The notes below the pieces were generated by a model. That model had not been told where the DNA came from. It saw nothing but the letters and a program-made list of their open reading frames with translations, and ran no database searches. Shown here one piece after another: positions 1 to 9,500 of a stretch of DNA of 64,000 nt. The translations under genes were made by a program, and so were the position numbers. Each line of letters starts with the position of its first letter. Position 1 is the first letter of the stretch. This stretch comes from Actinobacteria bacterium UBA6100 (GTDB lineage: Bacteria > Actinomycetota > Coriobacteriia > Anaerosomatales > Anaerosomataceae): the NCBI GenBank assembly GCA_002423585.1, contig DIWS01000014.1, forward strand, positions 246 through 64,245, read 5' to 3'.

Positions 1-25
1 AGCCAGGATCAAACTCTCCGTTGAA
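1..25 (-). rRNA. 16S ribosomal RNA, 5' end only (partial)
   Basis: The reverse complement of the first bases carries the near-universal 16S 5' motif (GAGTTTGATCCTGGCT, the 27F primer site). The gene runs leftward off the window, so only its first bases are present. The exact mature 5' end is estimated by analogy with E. coli. A promoter and a leader of about 230 nt lie upstream on the same strand. Confidence 0.93.
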
Positions 26-258
26 GTTGTTACAGACCTTGCGGCCTGTAGTACACGGAGCTTTGCGGACCTGGCTGGTCCGGAGTGGATCCACCTCAAC
101 CGGTAAGGAGGCCGGTTCGGTTTGGATCCGAGTTGTCTCATCGGTTTGACCTTTTGACTGGCCCTCTCGATGTGACGGGGTATGTTGTGGATTCGAAATG
201 AATCCTTACTGGCTTGTCACAGTATCCGGTTTTCAAGGTTCAGGCGCAGCGAGGGGAT

Positions 259-287
259 ACGTTACTTGTCCCGTTTCCCGCTGTCAA
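259..287 (-). promoter_or_regulatory. Promoter for the rRNA operon (-35 TTGACA, -10 TAACGT)
   Basis: On the minus strand a perfect -35 TTGACA (282-287) is separated by exactly 17 bp from TAACGT (259-264). It points at the 16S gene about 230 nt downstream, and a terminator-like hairpin lies just upstream. The leader also contains CCTTGAAAACCGGATA near 233, which resembles boxA-like or processing elements of rRNA leaders; that part is inference. Confidence 0.72.
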
Positions 288-341
288 TCGCTTTCTTCAA
301 CCGATTTTCGACCACGTTGCGGACCCGGTATCAGGCGATAC

Positions 342-373
342 AAAACGCCCCCGCCTGTTCGGCCGGGGGCGTC
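342..373 (-). terminator. Intrinsic terminator downstream of tyrS
   Basis: A GC-rich inverted repeat (345-353 with 364-372, arms ACGCCCCCG/CGGGGGCGT) is followed on the minus strand by TTTTG. It lies 260 nt past the tyrS stop codon and upstream of the rRNA promoter, so it probably insulates the two units. Confidence 0.7.
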
Positions 374-631
374 GGATTTGCGCCGGACCAGTATGACTGG
401 CTCCAGCACCTCTACCCGATCGCCCTCTCAATACCCCGAGCTATCAAATCCCGCTCCGTCTCCGAACGCTCGGCAGAAGCAGCTTTGGTAATGTACCACC
501 GCACGCGCAGGGATGCAAGGGTTCGCGTATGGCGTGTTTCGCCGATCGTATACGCCCGCTCACATCTGCCCCTCAAGACGGCATAGCACGGACGACAACG
601 CCCTCGGAGGGCACGCCGGGTCGCGCTCCCC
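374..631. other. Intergenic stretch with no supported gene
   Basis: This stretch lies between the tyrS stop and the terminator. Its short open frames have no recognisable domain, no convincing ribosome-binding site and no support on either strand. It is probably the tyrS 3' untranslated region. Confidence 0.5.
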
Positions 632-1852
632 CTACCCGACGATCCGTGCGTAGCGACGCTTGCCTGCCTGGAGCACGTGGCCCTCCAGTAGACCCCACGG
701 CACGTCGTAGACGCCCGGAGCGAGCTGCAGGGGCTCTCCATCCACTCGGACCGCCCCACCGTCGATGAGGCGGCGCCCCTCGGAGGTAGTCGGCGCAAGC
801 CCTGCTTCCTTCAACACCACGGGCAGGTGCACCGGATCGGCGCGCGTGACACGCACCTCGGCGATATCCTCCGGCATCTCACGATGCTTGAAGACCCGGT
901 CGAACGCGGCCTCGGCCGATGTTGCGGCATCGGAGCCGTGGTACAGCGCGACGATCTCGCGTGCCAGGCGGCGCTTGGCTTTGTTCGGATGCTCGGCGCC
1001 GGACGCGAGCGACGCCTCAAGGGCATCTATCTCCATGACCGGCAGCGCTGTGCAGAGACGGTAGTACTTGACCAAGAGCCCATCGGGTATCGACATGACC
1101 TTGCCGAACATATCGCCGGCCTCATCCGTCAGTCCGATGTAGTTACCGTAGCTCTTGCTCATCTTCTGGACGCCATCCGTGCCTTCGAGCAGGGGCAGCG
1201 TGAGACAGACCTGCGGTTCGAGCCCGAGCTTCTCCATAAGCTCGCGACCGGCGAGCAGGTTGAAGAGCTGATCGGTGCCCCCGAGCTCCACATCGGCAGA
1301 GATGGCCACCGAGTCGTAGGCCTGTGCCATCGGATACAGGAGCTCATGGAGCGAGATGCCCACGCCCTCACGGTAGCGCTTCTGGAAATCATCGCGTTCG
1401 AGGATCCGCGCGACGGTGAACTGACTCGTGAGCTTGAGAACGTCGGCGAACCCCAGCGGGCCGAGCCACTCGGAGTTCCGCCGCATCGTCGTCTTGTCCG
1501 GGTCCAGGATCTTGAACGCCTGATCTATATAGGTTGTAGCGTTCGCCTCGATCTGCTCGGGCGTAAGCGCCGGCCGGGTGGCCGAGCGGCCCGAGGGATC
1601 GCCGATGAGCGCCGTGAAGTCGCCGATGATCAGCACGACCGTGTGGCCGAGGTCCTGGAACTGCCGCAGCTTACGCAGCGGGACCGCGTGCCCCAGATGG
1701 AGATCAGGGGCAGTGGGATCGACGCCGAGTTTGATGGTGAGCGTCCGACCCGAGTTCAGCTTGGCGCGCAGCGCCTCGGCGGGAACGATGTCGGCGGCAC
1801 CGCTTGCGATGGTCTTCAGCTGTTCTGCTGCAGACTGCACGTTTCTGCTCAC
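632..1852 (-). CDS. tyrS: Tyrosyl-tRNA synthetase
   Basis: A 406-residue class I aminoacyl-tRNA synthetase that charges tRNA-Tyr with tyrosine in the cytoplasm. The HIGH-type motif reads HLGH at residues 52-55 inside KLGVDPTAPDLHLGH, and the second signature is KMSKS followed by YGNYIGL. KMSKS rather than KFGKT, together with the DFTALIGDPSGRS stretch, places it in the TyrRS form seen in Thermus. A C-terminal S4 RNA-binding domain follows. The open frame extends 59 codons further upstream, but GTG at 1852 has GAGGG five bases before it and gives the normal family length. It is divergent from the first PBP gene. No T-box was seen upstream. Confidence 0.96.
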   Translation of the reverse strand: MSRNVQSAAEQLKTIASGAADIVPAEALRAKLNSGRTLTIKLGVDPTAPDLHLGHAVPLRKLRQFQDLGHTVVLIIGDFTALIGDPSGRSATRPALTPEQIEANATTYIDQAFKILDPDKTTMRRNSEWLGPLGFADVLKLTSQFTVARILERDDFQKRYREGVGISLHELLYPMAQAYDSVAISADVELGGTDQLFNLLAGRELMEKLGLEPQVCLTLPLLEGTDGVQKMSKSYGNYIGLTDEAGDMFGKVMSIPDGLLVKYYRLCTALPVMEIDALEASLASGAEHPNKAKRRLAREIVALYHGSDAATSAEAAFDRVFKHREMPEDIAEVRVTRADPVHLPVVLKEAGLAPTTSEGRRLIDGGAVRVDGEPLQLAPGVYDVPWGLLEGHVLQAGKRRYARIVG

Positions 1853-2035
1853 GCTCCCTCTTCCGCCCGCCACCGTTGCTGGATCGACACGGTCACGCGG
1901 TGGCATGGCCCGCTGATTGCAGGTCATACTATCACGACCACACGTGCCCGCCCGCGTGGGTGCTGTACAGTAGTCACCGGACATCCGACCTACAGGCAGA
2001 CCGTGAATCCCGCCTCGGAAGGGGCCCAAACGACC

Positions 2036-4702
2036 GTGAACGCATCGAACCGCAACACCGGCGACTCGCGCCAGCGGCCTCAGCCGCGCAAGCGCAGTAC
2101 GACATCGTCGAACCGCGAGGAAGCGCCACGAACGGGCAGTCGTACCGGCGGCTCGCCCGGTGCATCACAGGGTCGGTCCCGTAGCCGGTCCTCATCCGAG
2201 CGCACCATCGTCCGCGGCGGGGCCGCAGGGCGGCCGGGTGCACCCGCCGCACGACGGGCGCCGGGCGCATCACGCCCACGACCTAAGAAACGCAGCCGGT
2301 GGCGTACGTTCTGGCGAGCGCTGCTGCTCGTGATGCTGCTGCTGGCACTCGCTGGCGGGATCGCGGGATGTGTCCTGTTCGAGCGGCTTAACGACGACCT
2401 CCCCGACCTCTCGGCAGGCACAGAGCCACTCGCAGAGACCAGCATCATCTACGACCGTACCGGCGCGGTGCTCACGGAGCTCCACGCCGAACAGAACCGC
2501 ACGAACGTGCCGCTCGCCAGTATCCCGATGGCGCTTCGGCAAGCGGTCATCTCTACCGAGGACCAGGCATTCTACGAGCACAAGGGTGTCGACCCGCTCG
2601 GCATCGCCCGCGCCTTGTGGGTCAACATCACCCAGGGCAAGCATCAGGGCGGCTCCACGATCACACAGCAGTACGTGGTCAACACGTTCATCGAGCGCGA
2701 GGACAGCCTGTCGAGGAAGCTCAAGGAAGCCATCCTCGCCTACAAGCTTGAGTCGCAGTTCTCCAAAGACGAGATCCTCGAGAAGTACTTGAACGCCATC
2801 TACTACGGACACGGCGCGTACGGGGTCTCGGCGGCCGCACAGACGTACTTCGGCAAGGATCTGAGCCAGCTTACGACCGCCGAATGCGCCATGATCGCCG
2901 GGGTCATCAAGTCGCCCGGCCGGTTCTCTCCGCGCATCGACCCTGCCGCAGCCGAGACCCGCAGAGCGGTGGTGCTCGGGCAGATGCTGGAGCAGGGCTA
3001 CATCGACCAGGCCGCACATGACGCCGCGGTGGTCGAACCGTTCACGCTGGCCGCGCCTGCCGCCGCGATGACGCCCGCGCCCTACTTCGTCGAGTGGGTG
3101 ACGCAGTCACTCATCGATGACTACGGCGCCGATGCCGTCTACAAGGGCGGCCTGCGTGTGACGACCACCATCGACCTCTCCATGCAGGCGGCTGCCGAAG
3201 CGGCGATCGTGTCGATCCTCGACCAGCCCGATGACCCCTCCGCTGCGATCGTGGCCATAGACCCGAAGACCGGCGAGGTGCGGGCCATGGTGGGCGGCAA
3301 GGACTTCAGCACGCAGCAGTTCAACGCTGCCGTCCAGGGCGGTAGGCAGCCGGGATCATCGTTCAAGACGTTCGTGCTCGCGGCGGCACTTGCAAACGGA
3401 GTCTCGCCCGAACAGACCTACGAGAGCGCCTCGGGCTCCTTCCCCATCCCCGGCGGCCAGACGTGGAACGTCAGCGGCCACGGGAGCGGACCGATGCGGC
3501 TGCGAGTCGCCACATCGCAGTCGGTCAACTCGGTGTACGCCCAGGTGATCCTCGCGATCGGGGCGAAAACCGTCGCCGAGACGGCCAAGAGCATGGGGAT
3601 CACGACCGAGATCAACCCTGTGCCCGCGATCGCGCTGGGTGCCCAGGAGGTCACGCCGCTGGAGATGGCCTCGGCGTACGGCACGCTTGCGAACAACGGC
3701 GTGCACGTCGCACCGCACGGCATAAGCCAGATCTCCAATGTGAAGGGCGAGGTACTGCACACCGCAGTCACAACGGGGACCGAGGTCATCTCCCCGGCGG
3801 TCGCCTACCTCACGACCGATATCCTCAAAGGTGTCATCACGTCGGGCACCGGCACGGCCGCCGCCATCGGGCGGCCGGCGGCGGGCAAGACCGGCACCAC
3901 GCAGGAGTACCGCGACGCGTGGTTCGTCGGCTACACGCCCGACCTCGCGGCGGCCGTGTGGATGGGCCACGTTGAGGGTCAGGTCGAGATGACCAACGTC
4001 CACGGCAAGAAGGTCACGGGCGGCTCGTTCCCGGCCCGGATCTGGGCGTCGTTCATGAAGGCGGCACTCGTCGACACGCCCGCATCCGAGTTCACCCGGC
4101 CGAAGGGGCTGACGAACGCGACCATCTGCCTCGACAGCGGACAGCTCGCCGGACCGCTGTGTCCCAACCAGGGCACTGGCCTGTTTCTCGCCTCCACTCC
4201 CCCGATAGCATGCGAACTACACGTCACCCCGGCAGCAGTGGACGTGCCGAACCTCATCGGCACACTGAAGGCCGATGCACTTGCCACACTCGCGAACCTG
4301 GGACTCGTCGCATCTGTGGAGGAGAAGGCCGTAGACGGTGTGCCTGCCGGCATGGTGAGCGATCAGGACCCGCGCTTCGGAGGACAGGTGCCCGCCGGCA
4401 GCACGATCAAGGTGATCGTGTCCACAGGGAGCACCAAGATGGTCGAGCCGGTCGCTGAGTTCAGCTACACCCCGGACAAACCGAAGCCGGGCGAAGCGAT
4501 CGGGTTCGACGCCTCCGATTCGCACGACGAGGACGGCGAGATCGTCAAGTTCGCGTGGGAGTTCGGGGACGGCACGCCGCTGATCATCGGTGAGAAGGTG
4601 ACACACACCTACACATCAGCAGGCAGCTACACCGTCACACTCTGGGTCACCGACGATGACGGTCTCTCCACCAGCGCGTCGATCACCATCGAGATCAAGT
4701 AA
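2036..4702 (+). CDS. Class A penicillin-binding protein with PASTA and PKD domains
   Basis: An 888-residue bifunctional peptidoglycan glycosyltransferase/transpeptidase on the outer face of the membrane. Order: basic, proline/serine-rich cytoplasmic tail (1-90); one membrane anchor (about 92-115); GT51 glycosyltransferase with EDQAFYEHKGVD near 174 and GGSTITQQ; transpeptidase with SSFK near 440, SVNS and KTGTT near 617; one PASTA domain (about 736-800); and a C-terminal PKD/Ig-like domain (about 803-888, with WEFGDG). PASTA domains bind muropeptides or beta-lactams in known proteins. A PKD domain at the end of a PBP is unusual. The frame is open far upstream through antisense tyrS. GTG 2036 was chosen because GGAAGGGG precedes it; GTG 2003 is an alternative. 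Convergent with the next gene, with one base between the stops. Confidence 0.92.
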   Translation: MNASNRNTGDSRQRPQPRKRSTTSSNREEAPRTGSRTGGSPGASQGRSRSRSSSERTIVRGGAAGRPGAPAARRAPGASRPRPKKRSRWRTFWRALLLVMLLLALAGGIAGCVLFERLNDDLPDLSAGTEPLAETSIIYDRTGAVLTELHAEQNRTNVPLASIPMALRQAVISTEDQAFYEHKGVDPLGIARALWVNITQGKHQGGSTITQQYVVNTFIEREDSLSRKLKEAILAYKLESQFSKDEILEKYLNAIYYGHGAYGVSAAAQTYFGKDLSQLTTAECAMIAGVIKSPGRFSPRIDPAAAETRRAVVLGQMLEQGYIDQAAHDAAVVEPFTLAAPAAAMTPAPYFVEWVTQSLIDDYGADAVYKGGLRVTTTIDLSMQAAAEAAIVSILDQPDDPSAAIVAIDPKTGEVRAMVGGKDFSTQQFNAAVQGGRQPGSSFKTFVLAAALANGVSPEQTYESASGSFPIPGGQTWNVSGHGSGPMRLRVATSQSVNSVYAQVILAIGAKTVAETAKSMGITTEINPVPAIALGAQEVTPLEMASAYGTLANNGVHVAPHGISQISNVKGEVLHTAVTTGTEVISPAVAYLTTDILKGVITSGTGTAAAIGRPAAGKTGTTQEYRDAWFVGYTPDLAAAVWMGHVEGQVEMTNVHGKKVTGGSFPARIWASFMKAALVDTPASEFTRPKGLTNATICLDSGQLAGPLCPNQGTGLFLASTPPIACELHVTPAAVDVPNLIGTLKADALATLANLGLVASVEEKAVDGVPAGMVSDQDPRFGGQVPAGSTIKVIVSTGSTKMVEPVAEFSYTPDKPKPGEAIGFDASDSHDEDGEIVKFAWEFGDGTPLIIGEKVTHTYTSAGSYTVTLWVTDDDGLSTSASITIEIK

Positions 4703-4703
4703 C

Positions 4704-7106
4704 CTACAGCACGCCCCGGTAGAAGTGGCCACTCGTGGAGGGCTCGACGAGTGGCCACTCCGGCGGTGACGCTCCATCGCTCACCGCGGTGAGTGCGGAG
4801 CGTACCGCGCGCACGATCTCGGCCGCACGTTCGGAACTCTCGTCTGTGAAGTCGATCCGTACCGCCGACACACCGGATGCGACGACCTCGTCAAGGGCGC
4901 GCACAAGATCGAGTGTGACCGAGTTCATTATGTGCGAGCGTCCCGATTCGTCGGTGGTCACCGGGAACTCGTAACCCTTCTGGTCGCGCAGACGCCACCA
5001 CCCCGTGCGACGCGCGCACGTCGCGCACCTGCGGCCGCATGTGCCGGCCGCAATCAGCACGCACTGCTCGGCCACCATCAGCTCGAGCCTGCCCCAGATC
5101 ACGCAGCCGACCGGGATCGCCGACGTCGCAACCAGTTCCGCGAGCTGCCTACCCGAGAGCTCTGGCGACGCCCAGACGAATTCGGCCCCAAGCTCTGCCA
5201 CTTCCGCCGCGGCGTGTGCGTTGAGTACGTTGAGAGGCCAGTCCGCGCAGACGGGACCGCGACGCGCCGCGCGATGGAGCAGGCCGAGGTTGCCCGATGT
5301 GACCCGCCCGCCGTCCATCCATCCGTCGAGGTCCTCGACCTCGGCGGGCCAGGCGATGCGAGGCAGCAGCGGCTCGGCGGGAACGCGGTCACACGCTGTG
5401 GGCGCCGAGAATACGCGGCGAAGCACGCCGTCAGCGCCGGCGGCCACAGCAGCCTCGGCGATCTCCTCGTTCCATGCGCTCACGACCAACTCGGGTATGC
5501 CCGAGCGCGGTGTGGCTGCAGGTAGCACCGGCACCGTGACGCTCACGGGCGCATGCCGGTCCCACGGCGCGAGCCGTAGAGTATCCAGCCCCTCGAGCGC
5601 CTCGCGCCTGAGCGCGTGGAGCGCCGAGAACCCGAGTCCGGCACCGGCATCGAGATCGATGGCCCAGTCGCGCGCCCCGTAGCCGGAGCCCCCAAGCCTG
5701 CCGACGTGCGCCACGATCTCGTCGGCGGTGATCGCCTTCGTGCGCGCGGACGTGACCGGTGCCCCCTCCGCCTCGGCAGAGACGCCGGCAGCTCTGGCGA
5801 CGAGCCGCAGGGGCTGGCCCACACGCACGCGCACCTCGAAGTCGACCGGCGTCAGGTGGTGGTCGGCCACGCCCGAGCCGGTGAAGGTCCGCCTGGCGGC
5901 CTCGAGAAGTGCGGCGTTGGCAACACGGAACACGCGGTCACCGATCGCCACGCTGCTCTCAGGGACGAATCCAGCGACCGTCCCGGCGGGAGCGGCATTG
6001 ACGGCGACGCCGCTGACGGTGAGCCTGCCGGCCGGCTGCGCAAAGCGTCCCGACCGCGTCCACACCTCGAGCGTGTCAGCCGGGTCGATGGCGCGCTCCA
6101 GTTCGACCGTGGCCGAGCCGGGTGAGGCACTCGCGACCCTTCCCACGAGCACGCCTCTGTTGTTGGGGCGCGAGTAACTCATGAGGGCATCGCCGCGCTC
6201 GCCGGTCAGGTATCCGTCCGTGAACCCCCGGCTGAACGCCTCCTCGAGCATCTCCCACTCTGAAGTAGTGACCGCATACTCCTCCGGCCTCGCAATCGCG
6301 CGGTCGAGTGCGGAGCGGTAAACGCTCGTGACGACCGCGACGTACTCGGGCGACTTCATGCGCCCTTCGATCTTGAGCGCCCGGACGCCGGACGCGATGA
6401 GCGACGGGAGCTGTGTGATGCCCGCAAGGTCCTTCGGCGAGAGAAGATAGCGGCCCGGCGTCGCGACGACCGTACCGCTGACGTCCAGCAGCTCGTAGGT
6501 GAGCCGGCACGGCTGCGCGCACATGCCCCGGTTGGCCGAGCGTCTTCCGATAATCGAGGACATCAGGCACTGACCCGAGTAGCTGTAGCAGATGGCACCG
6601 TGCACGAACGATTCGACCTCGACGCCGGTGGCGGCGCACGCCGCGATCCCGTCGAGCGAGAGCTCGCGGGCCAGCGTCACCCGGCTCGCCCCTGCCCCGG
6701 CCAGCGCGAGGACGGTATCCGGGTTCATAGCGTCGATCTGCGTCGACGCGTGGATGCGGACATAGGGCATAGCCTGCCCGAGCGCGCGCAGCAGACCGAG
6801 GTCCTGCACGATGACAGCGTCGACACCCGCCGCCCAGGCGGCCGCGATCATCCTGAGGGCTTCGTCCATCTCCTGCGGCAGGATGACCACGTTCGCCGTG
6901 AGATAGACGCGGACGCCACGCAGATGCGCGAAACGTGCGGCTTCGGCGAGCGAGTCCAGGTCGAAGTTCGTGGCGCTGCGCCGTGCGTTGAGCTCGCCCA
7001 GGCCGAGATACACCGCATCGGCACCGTTGTTGACGGCGGCGACGAGCGCGTCGGGGGCCCCGGCGGGCGCCAGCAGCTCCACCGAGTGGTCGTGTGTGTT
7101 CGGCAA
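4704..7106 (-). CDS. U32-family protein, RlhA/YegQ-like (probable RNA hydroxylase family)
   Basis: An 800-residue member of the peptidase U32 family. The hallmark stretch is visible: SYSGQCLMSSIIGRRSANRG followed by MCAQPCR, with cysteines that in studied relatives hold an iron-sulfur cluster. A second cysteine group, CGRRCATCARR, lies near the C-terminus. Members such as RlhA hydroxylate 23S rRNA C2501 and TrhP modifies tRNA, so an RNA-modifying role is more likely than proteolysis; substrate choice here is inference. The protein is longer than E. coli RlhA and fits the long Gram-positive form with a DUF3656-like C-terminal half. TTG at 7106 was chosen because GAAAGGGA sits five bases upstream and the N-terminus (LPNTHDHSVELLAPAG) matches the family. 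It is divergent from the second PBP. Confidence 0.85.
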   Translation of the reverse strand: MPNTHDHSVELLAPAGAPDALVAAVNNGADAVYLGLGELNARRSATNFDLDSLAEAARFAHLRGVRVYLTANVVILPQEMDEALRMIAAAWAAGVDAVIVQDLGLLRALGQAMPYVRIHASTQIDAMNPDTVLALAGAGASRVTLARELSLDGIAACAATGVEVESFVHGAICYSYSGQCLMSSIIGRRSANRGMCAQPCRLTYELLDVSGTVVATPGRYLLSPKDLAGITQLPSLIASGVRALKIEGRMKSPEYVAVVTSVYRSALDRAIARPEEYAVTTSEWEMLEEAFSRGFTDGYLTGERGDALMSYSRPNNRGVLVGRVASASPGSATVELERAIDPADTLEVWTRSGRFAQPAGRLTVSGVAVNAAPAGTVAGFVPESSVAIGDRVFRVANAALLEAARRTFTGSGVADHHLTPVDFEVRVRVGQPLRLVARAAGVSAEAEGAPVTSARTKAITADEIVAHVGRLGGSGYGARDWAIDLDAGAGLGFSALHALRREALEGLDTLRLAPWDRHAPVSVTVPVLPAATPRSGIPELVVSAWNEEIAEAAVAAGADGVLRRVFSAPTACDRVPAEPLLPRIAWPAEVEDLDGWMDGGRVTSGNLGLLHRAARRGPVCADWPLNVLNAHAAAEVAELGAEFVWASPELSGRQLAELVATSAIPVGCVIWGRLELMVAEQCVLIAAGTCGRRCATCARRTGWWRLRDQKGYEFPVTTDESGRSHIMNSVTLDLVRALDEVVASGVSAVRIDFTDESSERAAEIVRAVRSALTAVSDGASPPEWPLVEPSTSGHFYRGVL

Positions 7107-7235
7107 CGATTCCCTTTCGCCGCGCCCGAAGCGTGCGGAGTGCCCGTCGCACGCTATACTATTGCACCGGCCGGTGTTCGATCGGGCCACCGGGCGATGC
7201 CATGCCATGATATCCCGTACGTGCCAGGGGGTTGT

Positions 7236-9434
7236 GTGACCAGACGTAGCAGAATGCGGCGGCACAAGAATCCGCACACCGCTCTCAAGGTGCTCGCGGC
7301 CGCGCTCGCGCTCTCACTGTCCGCCGCGCTCGTGCTCTCCGGCTCCGGCGTCGCGCTCGGCCTGGGCGTTGCGAGCACCTGGCTCGAAGGTCTGCCCAGC
7401 ATCGACGACCCCACGGCGTTCTCCGTGGCGCAGACCACGAAGATCTACTCGGCCGACGGCGTGCTTCTCGCGAACCTCTACCTCGAGAACCGCCAGATCG
7501 TGGCGCTCGATCAGATCTCGCAGGACCTGCTACATGCGGTGGTGGCTGTCGAGGACGAGCGCTTCTACTACCACAACGGCGTCGATATCCCCGGCATTGT
7601 CCGCGCATTGGTCACCAACACGACCACCGGTCGCAATGAAGGCGCCTCGACGCTCACGATGCAGTACATCCGAAACACGATACTCGCCGAGGAACGCTTC
7701 GAGATCTCGTACCGCCGCAAGGTGCGCGAGGCCGTGCTGGCGATGGAGCTCGAACGACAGCACACGAAAGACGAGATCCTCGGCATGTACATCAACACCG
7801 TCTACTACGGTGAAGGAGCCTATGGCGCCGAGGCCGCTGCCCTCACCTTCTTCAACAAGCATGCGAGCGAACTGACCATAGCCGAGGCCGCGCTGATCGC
7901 CGGCCTCCCGCAAGCGCCCGGCAAGCTCAGTCCCTACGACAACCCTGATGGGGCTGTCGCGCGCCGGCAGTGGGTGCTCTCGAAGATGTTCGAGCAGGGG
8001 TACATCACAAACGAGCAGTACGAGGCCGCAAAGGTCGAAGGCCTGACTCTCGGACGTTCCGCGACGCTCGACGAACAGGGCGTGTACTCATCGCCGTACT
8101 TCGTCGCGCATGTCAAGAAGCTCCTCCAGGACGAGTACGGGACCGATCTCGTCTTCAAAGGTGGGCTCACCGTTCACACGACGCTCGATACCACACTCCA
8201 GACCTATGCCGAGGAGGCCGTGGCTGGTGTGCTGGACCAGCCCGGGGACCCGGACTGCGCGCTCGTGGCGATCCAGCCGACCACCGGCTACGTGAAGGCC
8301 ATGGTCGGTGGCCGCGACTGGAGCACCAACAAGTTCAACTTCGCCACCCAGGCCAAGCGGCAACCGGGTTCATCCTTCAAGGTGTTCACACTCGTTACCG
8401 CACTCGAGGAGGGAATGCCTCCCTCCCGCAAGATCGACTCCTCCTCACCCGCGACCATCCCGACCGGCGGGCGCCCGTGGGTCGTGAGCAACGCCGAGGG
8501 TGGTGGCGGCAAGGGCTACATCACCCTTCAGCAGGCCACAGTCGGGTCGGTGAACACCGCGTTCGCACGACTCATCGCCGAGATCGGTGCCGACCAGGTG
8601 GCGCGGACCGCACGCCGCATGGGTGTGGAGACGGAGGTGCAGCCGTTCCTGTCGATCACCCTCGGCAGCCAGGAGGTCGCACCGATCGAGATGGCATCGG
8701 CCTTCGGCACGCTCGCCGCGGATGGCAAGCATTTCCCACACACATCGATCACCAAGATCATCGACTCATCCGGCGCGACGATCTTCGAGTACACGCCTGA
8801 AGGCGATCAGGCCATCAGCCATAGCATCGCCTACGCCGCCACCTCCATCCTCAAGGGAGTCATCACCGGCGGGACGGGCAGAAGTGCCAATTTCGGTCGC
8901 CCTGCGGCAGGTAAGACGGGGACCACGCAGGACTATCGCGACGCCTGGTTCGTGGGCTACACGCCGCAGCTTTCCGCGGCGGTCTGGATGGGCTTCACGC
9001 CTGAACGGCCCATGCGCAACGTGCATGGCCGAAAGGTGTTCGGCGGCACGTTCGCCGCGCCGATCTGGAAGGCGTTCATGAGCAGGGCACTCGCGAACGA
9101 ACCCGTGCTCGACTTCAACGCGGCGCCCGAACCTCAGTACACCTGGAAGAAGGCCTGGGACATCCCCAGCGAGGCGGTTCCGAACGTCATCGGCATGAGC
9201 CAGGCTGCTGCGATCGAGACGCTGGCCGCGGCGGGCTTCAAGGATTACGTAGTCACCACAACCTTCAGCGACACGGTTCCCGCGGGTCTTGTGGGAGCAC
9301 AGAGTCCCGATCCGGGAGCACTGGCCGATCCGACCACCACCGTGGTGACGATCGCCATGTCTCAGGGCCCGGGAACGCCTCCAGCACCTCCTCCTCCAAG
9401 TCCACCGGAGACCACTTCGACGCCATCGCCCTGA
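7236..9434 (+). CDS. Class A penicillin-binding protein with one PASTA domain
   Basis: A 732-residue bifunctional PBP, paralogous to the gene at 2036. A short basic N-terminus is followed by one membrane segment (about 17-42). The GT51 domain has EDERFYYHNGVD near 106 and GASTLTMQ. The transpeptidase has SSFK near 378, SVNTAF and KTGTT near 559. A single PASTA domain (about 647-712) is followed by a proline/serine/threonine tail. It lacks the PKD domain of its neighbour. GTG 7236 is preceded by AGGGGG; ATG 7254 is a possible alternative. Transcription ends at the strong hairpin at 9442-9480. Confidence 0.92.
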   Translation: MTRRSRMRRHKNPHTALKVLAAALALSLSAALVLSGSGVALGLGVASTWLEGLPSIDDPTAFSVAQTTKIYSADGVLLANLYLENRQIVALDQISQDLLHAVVAVEDERFYYHNGVDIPGIVRALVTNTTTGRNEGASTLTMQYIRNTILAEERFEISYRRKVREAVLAMELERQHTKDEILGMYINTVYYGEGAYGAEAAALTFFNKHASELTIAEAALIAGLPQAPGKLSPYDNPDGAVARRQWVLSKMFEQGYITNEQYEAAKVEGLTLGRSATLDEQGVYSSPYFVAHVKKLLQDEYGTDLVFKGGLTVHTTLDTTLQTYAEEAVAGVLDQPGDPDCALVAIQPTTGYVKAMVGGRDWSTNKFNFATQAKRQPGSSFKVFTLVTALEEGMPPSRKIDSSSPATIPTGGRPWVVSNAEGGGGKGYITLQQATVGSVNTAFARLIAEIGADQVARTARRMGVETEVQPFLSITLGSQEVAPIEMASAFGTLAADGKHFPHTSITKIIDSSGATIFEYTPEGDQAISHSIAYAATSILKGVITGGTGRSANFGRPAAGKTGTTQDYRDAWFVGYTPQLSAAVWMGFTPERPMRNVHGRKVFGGTFAAPIWKAFMSRALANEPVLDFNAAPEPQYTWKKAWDIPSEAVPNVIGMSQAAAIETLAAAGFKDYVVTTTFSDTVPAGLVGAQSPDPGALADPTTTVVTIAMSQGPGTPPAPPPPSPPETTSTPSP

Positions 9435-9441
9435 TACCTCA

Positions 9442-9480
9442 GAAACGATGCCCCGGTCATGCTGACCGGGGCATCGTTTC
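9442..9480. terminator. Strong bidirectional terminator
   Basis: A perfect 18-bp inverted repeat (GAAACGATGCCCCGGTCA and its complement, 9442-9459 and 9463-9480) with a 3-base loop. It has A/T-rich edges on both sides, so it can serve both the plus-strand PBP gene and the minus-strand NIF3-like gene, which converge here. Confidence 0.9.
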
Positions 9481-9500
9481 TTCCCACTATCGTCTACCTA

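Noticed and set aside
827..2035. In-frame upstream extension of the first PBP reading frame across antisense tyrS
   Set aside because: It runs opposite a clear tyrS gene, has no similarity to PBPs, and a GTG with a ribosome site at 2036 gives a normal PBP N-terminus.
1853..2035. TACAGT and TATGAC-like hexamers between tyrS and the first PBP as promoters
   Set aside because: No matching -35 at acceptable spacing; both are chance-level matches.
7150..7165. TATACT hexamer between the U32 gene and the second PBP
   Set aside because: A good -10 sequence but no recognisable -35 at 16-18 bp on either strand, so it was not listed as a promoter.
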